Position numbers and translations under genes: made by a program. A model generated the notes under the pieces. It saw nothing but the letters and a program-made list of their open reading frames with translations, was not told the origin of the DNA and ran no database searches. Of a stretch of 64,000 nucleotides of DNA, positions 1-7,495 are shown piece after piece. The stretch's first letter is position 1. The number at the start of each line of letters is the position of its first letter. Location: contig CAZUIM010000003.1 of assembly GCA_964620325.1 (NCBI GenBank), positions 51,120 to 115,119 of the forward strand, given 5' to 3'. Origin of the DNA: CAZMYM01 sp964620325. GTDB taxonomy: Bacteria > Bipolaricaulota > Bipolaricaulia > UBA7950 > UBA9294.

Positions 1-334
1 GGTCCAACATCTCGCCGAAGCTCATGAGCTGCTCCATGAAGACGAGAGGGATGTCATGTCGGGTCTTGACGACGGCGCGCTTCCCACGCTGTCGTTCGAG
101 GTATTCCTCATCGAGCAACGCCTTCATCGCCTTATTCACCGTCGGCCGGCTGATTCCGAGCTGAGATGCAATCTCCTCTTCGCTGAAGAAAGGATCTCCT
201 GGAGCGAGTCCACCTTCATCGATGAGGTGTTTCAACACGAATTGCACTTGGTAATAGAGGGGGAGCGCGTCGTCGTCTTTGAGTACGGACCGATAAGCAG
301 CCAGCGGATGGGAACGCTCGTTCAGGTCGTCCAC
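1..334 (-). CDS. GntR-family (HutC-type) transcriptional regulator, N-terminal part, cut by window edge
   Basis: A DNA-binding repressor or activator. About 111 codons are visible before the gene runs off the left edge. The start is a GTG at 334, chosen because AGGAGG lies just upstream and the reading continues as VDDLNERSHPLAAYRS. The winged-helix domain is clear: ALPLYYQVQFVLKHLI, then FFSEEEIASQLGISRPTV, then a QRGKRAVV wing. The piece ends in IPLVFMEQLMSFGEML, where the ligand-binding UTRA domain would begin. It closely resembles the complete regulator at 1749-2543, so the locus carries two related sensors. The ligand is unknown; a sugar or sugar phosphate is inferred from the neighbouring genes. 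Confidence 0.85.
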   Translation of the reverse strand, partial: MDDLNERSHPLAAYRSVLKDDDALPLYYQVQFVLKHLIDEGGLAPGDPFFSEEEIASQLGISRPTVNKAMKALLDEEYLERQRGKRAVVKTRHDIPLVFMEQLMSFGEMLD

Positions 335-411
335 TCGCACAACCTCCTGCTACGGATTCGTCGGAGAGCGGGGGTGGTGTCTGCTCTCGCGATATCGGTT
401 CACGGACAAGT

Positions 412-1209
412 CTAGCGTACGACACCCCCAGCTGCATCGGCAAGTGTGGCGAAGATGGCTTTCGGCGGGTTCTCAGCCTCCTGCGCCTCCTTCATCGAGC
501 TCACGCCGGTCAGAACGAGAAGGAAGTCAACCCCGAGATGATCGGCCGCTCCGCCGTCGTTGGGGAGAGAATCGCCGATGAGACCGACTCGATTACGGGG
601 AGCTTCGGTGAGCTCGAGTGAGAGATCGACGGCCGCGCCCGCCGGCTTCCCCGCAATGAAGGCCGGGGCGTATCCCATGCCGCGCAGGGCGCCGACGAGG
701 CTTCCGGCTCCCGGCATGATTCGGTCGGATGCTGCATAGACCGGCGCCTCATCGGTCACCCACAACGGTGTGCCGGATGCGAGGAACGGAAGAGCACGCG
801 CGAGCGTCGCGTAGTCGAACGACGGAGTGAAGCCGACAACGACCACATCGGCCGGGGGACGGCTGACCACCTTATGACCGAGCGCCTTGAGCTCCTCGGC
901 GAATCCCGGCTCGCCGATCAGGTGAATGCGGGAAGGTCCGGAAAGACGATGCAGCTCGATTGCGGCGGCGTAAGAGCTCGTGACAATCTGCTCAGCGGCG
1001 AACTGAACACCGCAGGTGCCCAGACGAGCGGCGATCTCTTCTCTGCTGCGGGTCGAATTGTCCGTGAGGACGACCACCGGCTTCCCCGCTCCGACAGCAC
1101 GGCGGAGGAACTCCTCTGCCCCCGGGAGAAAGGTTGTCCCGCGAGTCAGTGTGCCGTCCAGGTCTGCGATGAACGCGTCGTAGCGCTCGAATAGCGGCGA
1201 TTCAGGCAT
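412..1209 (-). CDS. HAD-superfamily phosphatase, NagD/4-nitrophenylphosphatase type
   Basis: A cytoplasmic hydrolase of 265 residues, expected to remove phosphate from a small phosphorylated metabolite. All four HAD motifs are present: motif I DLDGTL near residue 16, motif II VVVLTDNS, motif III lysine in AGKPAG, and motif IV GDSLPNDGG followed by LLVLTG. The spacing of motifs II and III fits a type II cap, as in NagD. The ATG at 1209 has GGAGG upstream, so an in-frame extension to 1281 was not used. The start overlaps the end of the C_GCAxxG_C_C gene by 8 bases, which suggests translational coupling. Placed beside a GntR regulator and sugar genes, it may recycle or detoxify a sugar phosphate; the substrate is not predictable. 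Confidence 0.85.
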   Translation of the reverse strand: MPESPLFERYDAFIADLDGTLTRGTTFLPGAEEFLRRAVGAGKPVVVLTDNSTRSREEIAARLGTCGVQFAAEQIVTSSYAAAIELHRLSGPSRIHLIGEPGFAEELKALGHKVVSRPPADVVVVGFTPSFDYATLARALPFLASGTPLWVTDEAPVYAASDRIMPGAGSLVGALRGMGYAPAFIAGKPAGAAVDLSLELTEAPRNRVGLIGDSLPNDGGAADHLGVDFLLVLTGVSSMKEAQEAENPPKAIFATLADAAGGVVR

Positions 1210-1723
1210 GCTCCTCCGGCCGCTCGGTGAGATACCCGGCGATGAGCTCGGCGGTCCACTGTGCGACCTGTCCGACAACACGCTCGGCGCACTTGACGTG
1301 GCCGTCGTATTCGTGGGCGAAGCGCTCGGCCTGCTCGGGATCCCAGAAGTCGATTCCGGTACCGACGATTCGTTCCTGAACCTCCCGGCACTCCAGGCTG
1401 CCGAACGTTCGCTCGTACCGCTCGATCAGTTCCTTCACGAGCGCGAAGTTCTGCCAACGCAGTCGCTGTGGATCCCTCATGTTGTCTCGATCTCGTCCGA
1501 CGAAGAGCCCGACCGAAAGGATGCCGCCGGTCAATGCACCGCACGTTCGGCCGGTGCACCCCATCCCTCCGGAGAAGCCGGTCGAAACCCTGAACGCGAT
1601 CGGCGCATCCACCTCGAACGCATCTATAATGCCGCCGACCACGCATTGCGCGCATCCGTGGAAGGTCTTCTCGTACTCGACGGCTCGTTCGGTCGCTCTG
1701 CAAATCGTCTGTTCGTAGTTCAA
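1202..1723 (-). CDS. C_GCAxxG_C_C family redox-type protein
   Basis: A 173-residue protein of the family named for its cysteine signature. It has FHGCAQCVVGGIIDAF near the N-terminus and GGMGCTGRTCGALTGG in the middle, plus later cysteines in LECREVQ and VKCAERV. The family is thought to bind a metal or be redox active, but no reaction is established. I chose the TTG start at 1723 because GGGAGGAAGAAGC lies directly before it. An ATG at 1774 would overlap the upstream regulator and has no visible ribosome site. The gene sits between a GntR regulator and the HAD phosphatase, in the same direction as both. Confidence 0.8.
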   Translation of the reverse strand: MNYEQTICRATERAVEYEKTFHGCAQCVVGGIIDAFEVDAPIAFRVSTGFSGGMGCTGRTCGALTGGILSVGLFVGRDRDNMRDPQRLRWQNFALVKELIERYERTFGSLECREVQERIVGTGIDFWDPEQAERFAHEYDGHVKCAERVVGQVAQWTAELIAGYLTERPEEHA

Positions 1724-1748
1724 GCTTCTTCCTCCCTCGGAACGAGCG

Positions 1749-2543
1749 CTACCGCGGTAGATAGCGCATGACATTGGAGCGAAGGACCCCCAACGAGCCC
1801 TTCAGGTACGAAACGAACGCTTCTACGGCGGCATCGGCCTCGTCGAACGATGTCCCGGACAGGCGCAGGCACGGATCCCACAGAGGGATACCGAGGAGCT
1901 TCGATTCGTCTATTCCGGATCGCACGGCCATCACTTCACGTTCTGCATGCCGGACCGTAACGTCGAATTCGTCCTGCAACAGGGAATACAGATCGATCCC
2001 AAAGGCGGAGCAATCGAGATCCATGAGGGCACCGAAACGCGACCGAGGAAGGTACGAGTTGACGAAGAGGATCGGCTCACCGTCGACGAATCGGAGTCGT
2101 CGCAGGTAGACGACTTCCTCCTCGCCGGTCCGCAGAGCTTTGCGAAGCTCGGCGGTTGCTGGAAGGACCTGCCGGGAGATGAGAGCCGTCCGGTAAGGCT
2201 TCTCGAGCCGGCGGAGCATTTCTCCGAAACTGATGAGTTCCCCCATGAACACGAGAGGAAGAGGTTGCGCATTGGGAACGGAGGCTCGCTTTCCTCGATC
2301 GCGGTGAATGGCGCCGTCGGAAATGAGTTCGCGCATGGCGCGTCCTACAGTCGGGCGGCTGACGTTCAACGCCTTGGCGATCTCCTCCTCACTGAAAAAG
2401 CCGACCCGCTCGGTGAGTTCACCGCTGTCGATGATCGCAAGCAGGACCTGCTTCACTTGATAGTAGAGGGGCAAGGCCCCGTGTTCGTCCAGCGTGTCTC
2501 GAAAGCGGAGGAGAAGCTCCATCCGGTCGGATCTGGGAGTCAT
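1749..2543 (-). CDS. GntR-family (HutC/UTRA) transcriptional regulator
   Basis: A full-length 264-residue regulator. An N-terminal winged helix (about residues 24-90, containing FFSEEEIAKALNVSRPTV) is followed by a UTRA ligand domain (about 100-245, with VVYLRRLRFVDGEPI and FVNSYLPRSRFG). HutC-type proteins usually repress a nearby catabolic operon until a small-molecule inducer binds. GGAG lies about 10 bases before the ATG at 2543; a second ATG seven codons in lacks a ribosome site. It heads a short run with the C_GCAxxG_C_C and HAD genes. The HutC-type fragment at 1-334 is a close paralogue. Probable targets are the divergent 4077/4804 operons and the transporter operon, an inference from proximity only. 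Confidence 0.88.
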   Translation of the reverse strand: MTPRSDRMELLLRFRDTLDEHGALPLYYQVKQVLLAIIDSGELTERVGFFSEEEIAKALNVSRPTVGRAMRELISDGAIHRDRGKRASVPNAQPLPLVFMGELISFGEMLRRLEKPYRTALISRQVLPATAELRKALRTGEEEVVYLRRLRFVDGEPILFVNSYLPRSRFGALMDLDCSAFGIDLYSLLQDEFDVTVRHAEREVMAVRSGIDESKLLGIPLWDPCLRLSGTSFDEADAAVEAFVSYLKGSLGVLRSNVMRYLPR

Positions 2544-2569
2544 CGTGGGCGGTCTCCGGCCGGTTCTGG

Positions 2570-2600
2570 CTGTCTCGGAAGCGGAGGGCTTCCGAGACAG
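2570..2600 (-). terminator. Strong hairpin after the LarA-like gene
   Basis: A perfect 13-base stem, CTGTCTCGGAAGC pairing with GCTTCCGAGACAG around a 5-base loop, lies between the end of the LarA-like gene and the start of the GntR gene, both on the minus strand. There is no T-run, so it may be a processing or attenuation hairpin rather than a classical intrinsic terminator. Confidence 0.55.
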
Positions 2601-2661
2601 AACCCGAGAGCAGGTCTGTAGTCCCTTCGCGGCCGCGGCCGGATCTGACGACGCTTCATCG

Positions 2662-4077
2662 TCAAGACTGGACGGAGAAGACTGGTCGTGGGTCTGCGAA
2701 GAACCGTGGAAGAACGAGGATGTCCGGATTCTTCTTTCCCACGACGTCCATGGCGATGCCCAATGCCTGATCGAAGTTTCGCGTGGGGATCAGGCCGTGC
2801 TCGCGGATCAATCCCGGGACGACGTCACCGGCGACGATCGATGCTGCCGTGAGCTTCCAGTGATGAGCCGCATCCCCGCACATCATGATGCTGTGCTTCG
2901 GACTGAATGCATGGTGATGCTTGTAGGCTCGGAGATACTCAGGATGGTTGGCGAAGTGCTCGCGATGCAGGAAGAGCTCCTCGACATCGAAGCAATCGCG
3001 GAACAATCGGAGTGCCTCATGGTCGGCCGGACGGTGCTTGGAGATGATGCCTCGACACTGGGCAAGAGAGATCAAGGCCCCGCCTTCCCGAAGAAGGGGA
3101 CGATTTCGCGCCATCCGGAGCACCTGGGAGAGGGTTCCAAGACATGCGGGGTTGTCCGTCGTGTCATAGCCGGTATCGTGCGCAACGCCGTTGATGACGA
3201 TGTCGAATTGCGGCACGTCGACGATGTAGTTCTCATCAGCCCGTCTGTATTCTACGTCCTCGAGCTCGGGTACGTGTCCGGCGAACACGTCGAGGATCTG
3301 GTTTCCTGGTCCCACGAGCGCATCGACGTAGAAGATCCGCTTTCCGATGGCCTCCTCAACCTTGGCATGCGCTGCAAGTTTGTGTCGACGGTACACGTTC
3401 TTCTCGGGCAGGTGCTCCGCGTTCAGGACCTCGCGCGTCTTGTAGATGGAGTACGCATGGAGTGAGTCGAGGGTTCGATGGGAGGCGAGCCCGATCGCAA
3501 CGCCCTGGCCCGCGTACCCGCCGAAGCCGAGGGGTTTGATGGTGCCGACGTAGATGAGCTGGTCGGAGTCGACGAGGGCACGATCGTATTCCACGTGATC
3601 GCCGAGCTCCGTGACTCCGAGGAAGACATTCCCGTCCACGCAGTCGTGATTCCGAATCCGGCTCGCGGCGCCGTCGAATGGACAGAATCGAGCGAAGACC
3701 TCGGGGCCAAGAAGGTCGCGAAGCTCGAAGGCCGTGCACTTACGATGGCCGCCGACAGCGCACACAAGTTCGATGTTCTCGTCGGGGACACCGAGTCGAT
3801 TCAGCTCATCCAGAAGGATCGGCATGATCGTCTTCAGCGGCAGCGGATGTTTGAATCCGTCATCGAACGCGATCGTGACGGTGCTTCCGGGCCGGACAAG
3901 ATCGGCGAGTGGTTCGATCCCGATCGGACTGGCGAGCGCTCTCTTCGTCGCTTCCTCCGGATGTGGATGGAGTGACATCTCGGGATACTCGGGCGTGCCG
4001 TAGCGCAGCACGGTTGCATTGTCCGGCACGGAGATCTCTCGCCACGTGGTCGCGTACTGAACCGTGACCTGTTTCAT
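2662..4077 (-). CDS. LarA-like (DUF2088) nickel-dependent racemase homologue with altered active site
   Basis: A 471-residue protein of the lactate racemase fold. Family members isomerise 2-hydroxy acids using a nickel-pincer cofactor. Recognisable pieces are the N-terminal FDDGFKHPLPLKTI segment, the AVGGHRKCT motif (His111), and the central IKPLGFGGYAGQGVAIG segment. In LarA this last segment reads roughly EPHFFAGFSGGRKS and carries a nickel-ligand histidine and the lysine that holds the pincer. Here the histidine is Leu183 and the GGRKS lysine is missing. His207 is in a position to match the later histidine. It may therefore be a paralogue with other chemistry or cofactor use. The ATG at 4077 has GGAGG upstream and overlaps the VOC gene stop by 4 bases, so the two are translationally coupled. 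Confidence 0.82.
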   Translation of the reverse strand: MKQVTVQYATTWREISVPDNATVLRYGTPEYPEMSLHPHPEEATKRALASPIGIEPLADLVRPGSTVTIAFDDGFKHPLPLKTIMPILLDELNRLGVPDENIELVCAVGGHRKCTAFELRDLLGPEVFARFCPFDGAASRIRNHDCVDGNVFLGVTELGDHVEYDRALVDSDQLIYVGTIKPLGFGGYAGQGVAIGLASHRTLDSLHAYSIYKTREVLNAEHLPEKNVYRRHKLAAHAKVEEAIGKRIFYVDALVGPGNQILDVFAGHVPELEDVEYRRADENYIVDVPQFDIVINGVAHDTGYDTTDNPACLGTLSQVLRMARNRPLLREGGALISLAQCRGIISKHRPADHEALRLFRDCFDVEELFLHREHFANHPEYLRAYKHHHAFSPKHSIMMCGDAAHHWKLTAASIVAGDVVPGLIREHGLIPTRNFDQALGIAMDVVGKKNPDILVLPRFFADPRPVFSVQS

Positions 4078-4472
4078 GTAACGTCCTCCCCAGTGTTCTG
4101 AGAATCGGAAGATCGCTCGACGAGTTCCAGGAGATTCCCCTCCGGATCCGTCAAGTACGCGATCCTCCACCCGATGCTGGTCCTGCGATCCTCGACGACG
4201 GTGATGTCTGCGTTTTCTAACCGCACGAGCTCTCGTTCGACATCCGTCGTCGAAAACGCGACATGCGGCGAGCGAGAAGTCGTGGTTAGCGGTCGGCGTG
4301 GTCCCGCCGGGACGATCTCGAGGCGACGTCCGCACCGGTCGATCAAGAAGACGATCGGCAACCGCGGGGCGCTGCGCAGTACACGCTCCTTCTGCAGACC
4401 GAACCACTGTTCATACCACGACGCCAGTTCCTCAGGATCGCGGGCTCCCAACGCTGTGTGATCGATACGCAC
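4074..4472 (-). CDS. VOC (glyoxalase/bleomycin-resistance fold) family protein
   Basis: A small metalloenzyme-type protein of about 132 residues. Two beta-alpha-beta modules are visible, beginning VRIDHTALGARDPEELASW and SPHVAFSTTDVERELVRL, with the typical ending AYLTDPEGNLLELVE. The pattern His, Glu (RLEIV), His (PHVAF), Glu (NLLELVE) matches the four metal ligands of the family. The GTG start at 4472 was chosen because the family homology begins there and GGGAGA lies about 10 bases before it. It is first in an operon with the LarA-like gene. VOC proteins often act as epimerases or lyases on acids, so joint action with the racemase homologue is plausible but unproven. Confidence 0.75.
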   Translation of the reverse strand: MRIDHTALGARDPEELASWYEQWFGLQKERVLRSAPRLPIVFLIDRCGRRLEIVPAGPRRPLTTTSRSPHVAFSTTDVERELVRLENADITVVEDRRTSIGWRIAYLTDPEGNLLELVERSSDSQNTGEDVT

Positions 4473-4526
4473 GGCACACCCATCTCCCAAACAGGTTGTA
4501 ATGATATCCTGACATCCTGCTGAAGT

Positions 4527-4555
4527 AGTGTATACGCCGAGTCGTTCTCCGTCAA
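4527..4555 (-). promoter_or_regulatory. Candidate promoter for the VOC/LarA-like operon
   Basis: On the minus strand a TTGACG box (4550-4555) and a TACACT box (4527-4532) are separated by exactly 17 bases, about 55 bases before the VOC start. It diverges from the promoter at 4604-4632, so one regulator could control both directions. Confidence 0.5.
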
Positions 4556-4603
4556 CCGCTGAATGGGCCGGCGAAGAGCGCATTCGTGTCCCGGCGGATC
4601 CCG

Positions 4604-4632
4604 TTGACACGCGGGCACCGTCAGCGTAAAAT
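4604..4632 (+). promoter_or_regulatory. Strong sigma70-type promoter of the aldolase operon
   Basis: TTGACA (4604-4609) and TAAAAT (4627-4632) are separated by 17 bases, close to the consensus, about 170 bases upstream of the first aldolase. The long leader contains TTGTGATGATGTTATTGCAA right after the -10 box, a possible operator site. Confidence 0.65.
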
Positions 4633-4803
4633 TGTGATGATGTTATTGCAAGCTAGCAAGACGGGGACGGCGGGATCGGATTGCCCGAAAGAACCTCGCA
4701 GATCGCGAGGATCGGAGGCCGTTTTCCGAGGAAGAGGCCGGGAGGCAACGGCAGGACCGACCGCGCTGGTTGGGAATTTCGAGAATACAGCAAGGAGGTA
4801 GCA

Positions 4804-5499
4804 ATGGGACAGGAGATGCGGATCGCACGACAAGACATGCCCCGGTACATCATCACCTCGTTGATCGAGGCGGATGTCACCGAAGCGCACATCCTCGATT
4901 TTCTGGAACACGTCAAACCTCACGGGTTCCTCTCTGTCGCCGTCGACCTTCCGTTTGTGGATCGTGCAGTCGAGTACCTTGGAGACGTGGACACCCACGT
5001 GACGACCGTCTCTTCGTATCCGCTGGGCGGGATGACGACGGAGACGAAGCTCCACCAGGTCGAGTTTGCCCGTGAGCATGGTGCGTTCGACATCGACGTT
5101 TCCATGAACTACCTGGCGATCAGGAGCGGCCGCTACGGGGATGTCGAGGACGAAGTCCGTCAGATCATGGATGCAGCGCAGTCCGTGAAGGTGGTGTTGA
5201 TTCCGCAAGTGGGGATCCTGACCAACGATGAGAAGGCGAAAACGTGCGAAGCCTTGCTCAAGGGTGGATGCACGAACATCAAGACAGGGTCGGGCTTCGG
5301 GTGGATTACGGAAGTGGAGGACGTCCTGTTCATCAAGCGCACGTTCGGCGATGACCTGCACATTGAGGTTGCGGGCGGCGTTCGAACGTACGACGACGCT
5401 ATGGCGATGATGAATGCAGGCGCCGAGATCATTCACTCGAGCACAGCGTTCGAGATCTGCGGTGTCGACGAGAAGCTCGCGTACGAAAAGCAGGGGTGA
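4804..5499 (+). CDS. DeoC-family class I aldolase with non-canonical active site
   Basis: A 231-residue TIM-barrel aldolase related to deoxyribose-phosphate aldolase. The Schiff-base lysine is kept (Lys160 in NIKTGSGFG), and the aspartate of the D-x-D motif is kept (Asp98 in FDIDVSMN). The second catalytic lysine of DeoC, found in the K-x-A-G-G-x-R-T motif, is replaced: the motif here is IEVAGGVRT with Glu188. The adjacent downstream paralogue keeps it. The enzyme may therefore cleave a different substrate or act in another way. AAGGAGG precedes the ATG at 4804, and the stop overlaps the start region of the next gene. It is first in a two-gene operon after a near-consensus promoter. Confidence 0.85.
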   Translation: MGQEMRIARQDMPRYIITSLIEADVTEAHILDFLEHVKPHGFLSVAVDLPFVDRAVEYLGDVDTHVTTVSSYPLGGMTTETKLHQVEFAREHGAFDIDVSMNYLAIRSGRYGDVEDEVRQIMDAAQSVKVVLIPQVGILTNDEKAKTCEALLKGGCTNIKTGSGFGWITEVEDVLFIKRTFGDDLHIEVAGGVRTYDDAMAMMNAGAEIIHSSTAFEICGVDEKLAYEKQG

Positions 5500-5504
5500 T
5501 AGCG

Positions 5505-6197
5505 ATGACGATCGATCGGAAGGCGTTTGCAGGGACGATAGACCACACATACCTCAAGATCGAAGGCGGGCCGGGCGAGATCACGAGGGTCTGCTTGGAG
5601 GCAGAGAAGCACGGGTTCGCCTCGGTTGCCGTCTACCCGACTGCAGTCCCGTTGGCGGCGAAGCTCCTCCGGGGGACGCCGGTGCAAGTCTGCGCTGCGT
5701 TGGGCTTCCACTTGGGTACGTACACGCCAGATCAGAAGGCGTTCGAGACGCGGGACATCATCGAAAAGGGTGCGACAGAAGTCGATCTGGTCATGAACGT
5801 GGCGGCCGCGAAGTCGGGGGACTGGAGCCTGCTCGAGGAGGAGTTCGGGAAGTTCCGGGAGGCCGCAGGGACGACGACGGCCAAGATCATCCTCGAGACC
5901 TACCTCTTGACGAACGAGGAGAAGGTCAAGGCGTGCGAACTGGCGAAGGCGGCGAAACTCGATTTCGTCAAGACGTCGACGGGGTTCCGTAAGGGAACGG
6001 CCGAGAAGCCAGGCGGTGCGACAGTCCCCGATGTGAAGCTGATGGCCGACACCGTCCTGCCCGACGTTCGTGTCAAGGCCGCCGGCGGAATCCGAACCCT
6101 TGACGATGCGCTGGGGCTGATCGAGGCGGGAGCGACACGGTTGGGCTGCAGCGCCGGCGTTCAGTTGATGAGCGCATACGACGAGAAGCACGGGTAG
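5505..6197 (+). CDS. deoC: Deoxyribose-phosphate aldolase
   Basis: A 230-residue class I aldolase, expected to split 2-deoxyribose 5-phosphate (or a close analogue) into glyceraldehyde 3-phosphate and acetaldehyde. The full DeoC catalytic set is visible: Asp94 in TEVDLVMNV, Schiff-base Lys156 in FVKTSTGF, and the second lysine Lys191 in VKAAGGIRT. The family phrase LLTNEEKVKACELAK is also present. I took the ATG at 5505; a GTG at 5496 is in frame and overlaps the preceding stop. Tandem placement with a second, altered DeoC paralogue suggests two successive or alternative retro-aldol steps in the pathway served by the nearby kinase and transporter. A hairpin at 6244-6279 follows the gene. Confidence 0.9.
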   Translation: MTIDRKAFAGTIDHTYLKIEGGPGEITRVCLEAEKHGFASVAVYPTAVPLAAKLLRGTPVQVCAALGFHLGTYTPDQKAFETRDIIEKGATEVDLVMNVAAAKSGDWSLLEEEFGKFREAAGTTTAKIILETYLLTNEEKVKACELAKAAKLDFVKTSTGFRKGTAEKPGGATVPDVKLMADTVLPDVRVKAAGGIRTLDDALGLIEAGATRLGCSAGVQLMSAYDEKHG

Positions 6198-6243
6198 CTC
6201 CGGGAGGCAAGCCGCAGGCGTTGTTGCCGAAGAAGAAGGTCGG

Positions 6244-6279
6244 CGGCGCGAGGCGTTCCCGAGAGGAAGCCTCGCGCCG
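6244..6279 (+). terminator. Intrinsic-type terminator between convergent operons
   Basis: An 11-base stem (CGGCGCGAGGC with GCCTCGCGCCG) and a 14-base loop are followed by TCTCTTCTT on the plus strand. It lies about 45 bases after the aldolase operon, which converges with the transporter operon. Confidence 0.65.
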
Positions 6280-6447
6280 TCTCTTCTTGCGTTGTCCACG
6301 GAAGGAAAAGAGGAAACACGCCGCGCGGGACCGCGAGAATGTGTCGCGTCCCTCAGTATCTGCTTCCCTTCGCAAGAGGAACCCGCGCGTGCGTGCTGTG
6401 TGTGCGATGAAGCTCACATCAACAGAGCGTTCGAGAAAGACGGCGCC

Positions 6448-7485
6448 TTAGCTGTCGGGGGGCGGATCACCACGGCCGGGCCTACAGTGGCGTAGGAAGA
6501 TCGAGCGAACGTGCTCGACGATCCCGACCCCGCTGCGCGATGCACTGAGCTGAAGGTTGATCACCACGGCAACGAGAATCACGCCTCCCAGGACTGCGTC
6601 CTGGATGTAGGCATTCGTGCCCATCAGGACAAGGCCGTTCTTGATGACGGCGAGAATGAACGAGCCGATGAATGCGCCACCGATGCTGCCGACGCCCCCC
6701 GCGAGGGCCGTTCCGCCGATCACTGTCGCGGCGATCGCATCCAGTTCGTAGCCGGCGCCTTGAGTCGGTGAGACCATCCGCAGGAAGCAGAGTGAGACGA
6801 TTCCTGCGAGGCCGGCGGCGAACGATGTCAGTACGAAGTTCGTGATCTTGATGCGGTCGGTGTTGATCCCAGAAAGGCGCGCTGCACGGATGTTCCCACC
6901 GGTCGCATACACCTTGTACCCGAACGTTGTCTTGCTGAGGAGCACCCAACTGACGCCGACGACGACCAGAAGCCAAATGATTGGTACGGGAACGACGTCG
7001 CCGAGAACCGCTCCACCGAGGATCTTCCCGATCAGCCCTCTGTTCCCCAGAATGCGAGGGCGACTTCCAGAGATCACGAGATCGAAACTCCGGACGATCA
7101 TCATGGTGGCCATGGTTGCGATGAACGATGGGATCTTCGCTTTGGTCACAACCAGCCCGTTGAAGAGGCCGATGCAGCACGAAAGGGCGAGCGCGATTAG
7201 GATGGCGAGGGTCGGAGGGATGCCCGACTCCATCATCACGATGGCGGAGATCCCACTGAATGCGAACGTCGAGCCGATCGAGAGATCGAATTCCCCCGAG
7301 ATAATGAGGAAGGTGACCGCCATGGTCATGATCCCGAGGATCGAGCTCTGCCTGAGGACGTTCATCAGGTTGTTTGGGGTGAAGAACGTGGAGGTGGAGA
7401 AGGTGAAGAAGAGCATGATGAGGATCAGGGCGGCGAGTACCCCGGCTTCCCGCATCTTGAGGATTCGCATCAGCGTTCGTTTCAT
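6448..7485 (-). CDS. Sugar ABC transporter permease, RbsC type
   Basis: The membrane channel of a CUT2-type importer, 345 residues with eight to ten hydrophobic segments. Typical RbsC phrases are LIISGEFDLSIGST, GLVVTKAKIPSFIATMATM, GGNIRAARLSGI and TVIGGTALAGGVGSIGGAF. The ATG at 7485 has AAGGAC upstream and lies 10 bases after the ATPase gene. Only one permease gene is present, so the channel is likely a homodimer. It is last in the order substrate-binding protein, NTF2-like protein, ATPase, permease. The ligand is inferred to be a pentose-like sugar or polyol because a FGGY kinase and DeoC aldolases are nearby. Confidence 0.92.
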   Translation of the reverse strand: MKRTLMRILKMREAGVLAALILIMLFFTFSTSTFFTPNNLMNVLRQSSILGIMTMAVTFLIISGEFDLSIGSTFAFSGISAIVMMESGIPPTLAILIALALSCCIGLFNGLVVTKAKIPSFIATMATMMIVRSFDLVISGSRPRILGNRGLIGKILGGAVLGDVVPVPIIWLLVVVGVSWVLLSKTTFGYKVYATGGNIRAARLSGINTDRIKITNFVLTSFAAGLAGIVSLCFLRMVSPTQGAGYELDAIAATVIGGTALAGGVGSIGGAFIGSFILAVIKNGLVLMGTNAYIQDAVLGGVILVAVVINLQLSASRSGVGIVEHVRSIFLRHCRPGRGDPPPDS

Positions 7486-7495
7486 GTATTCGTCC

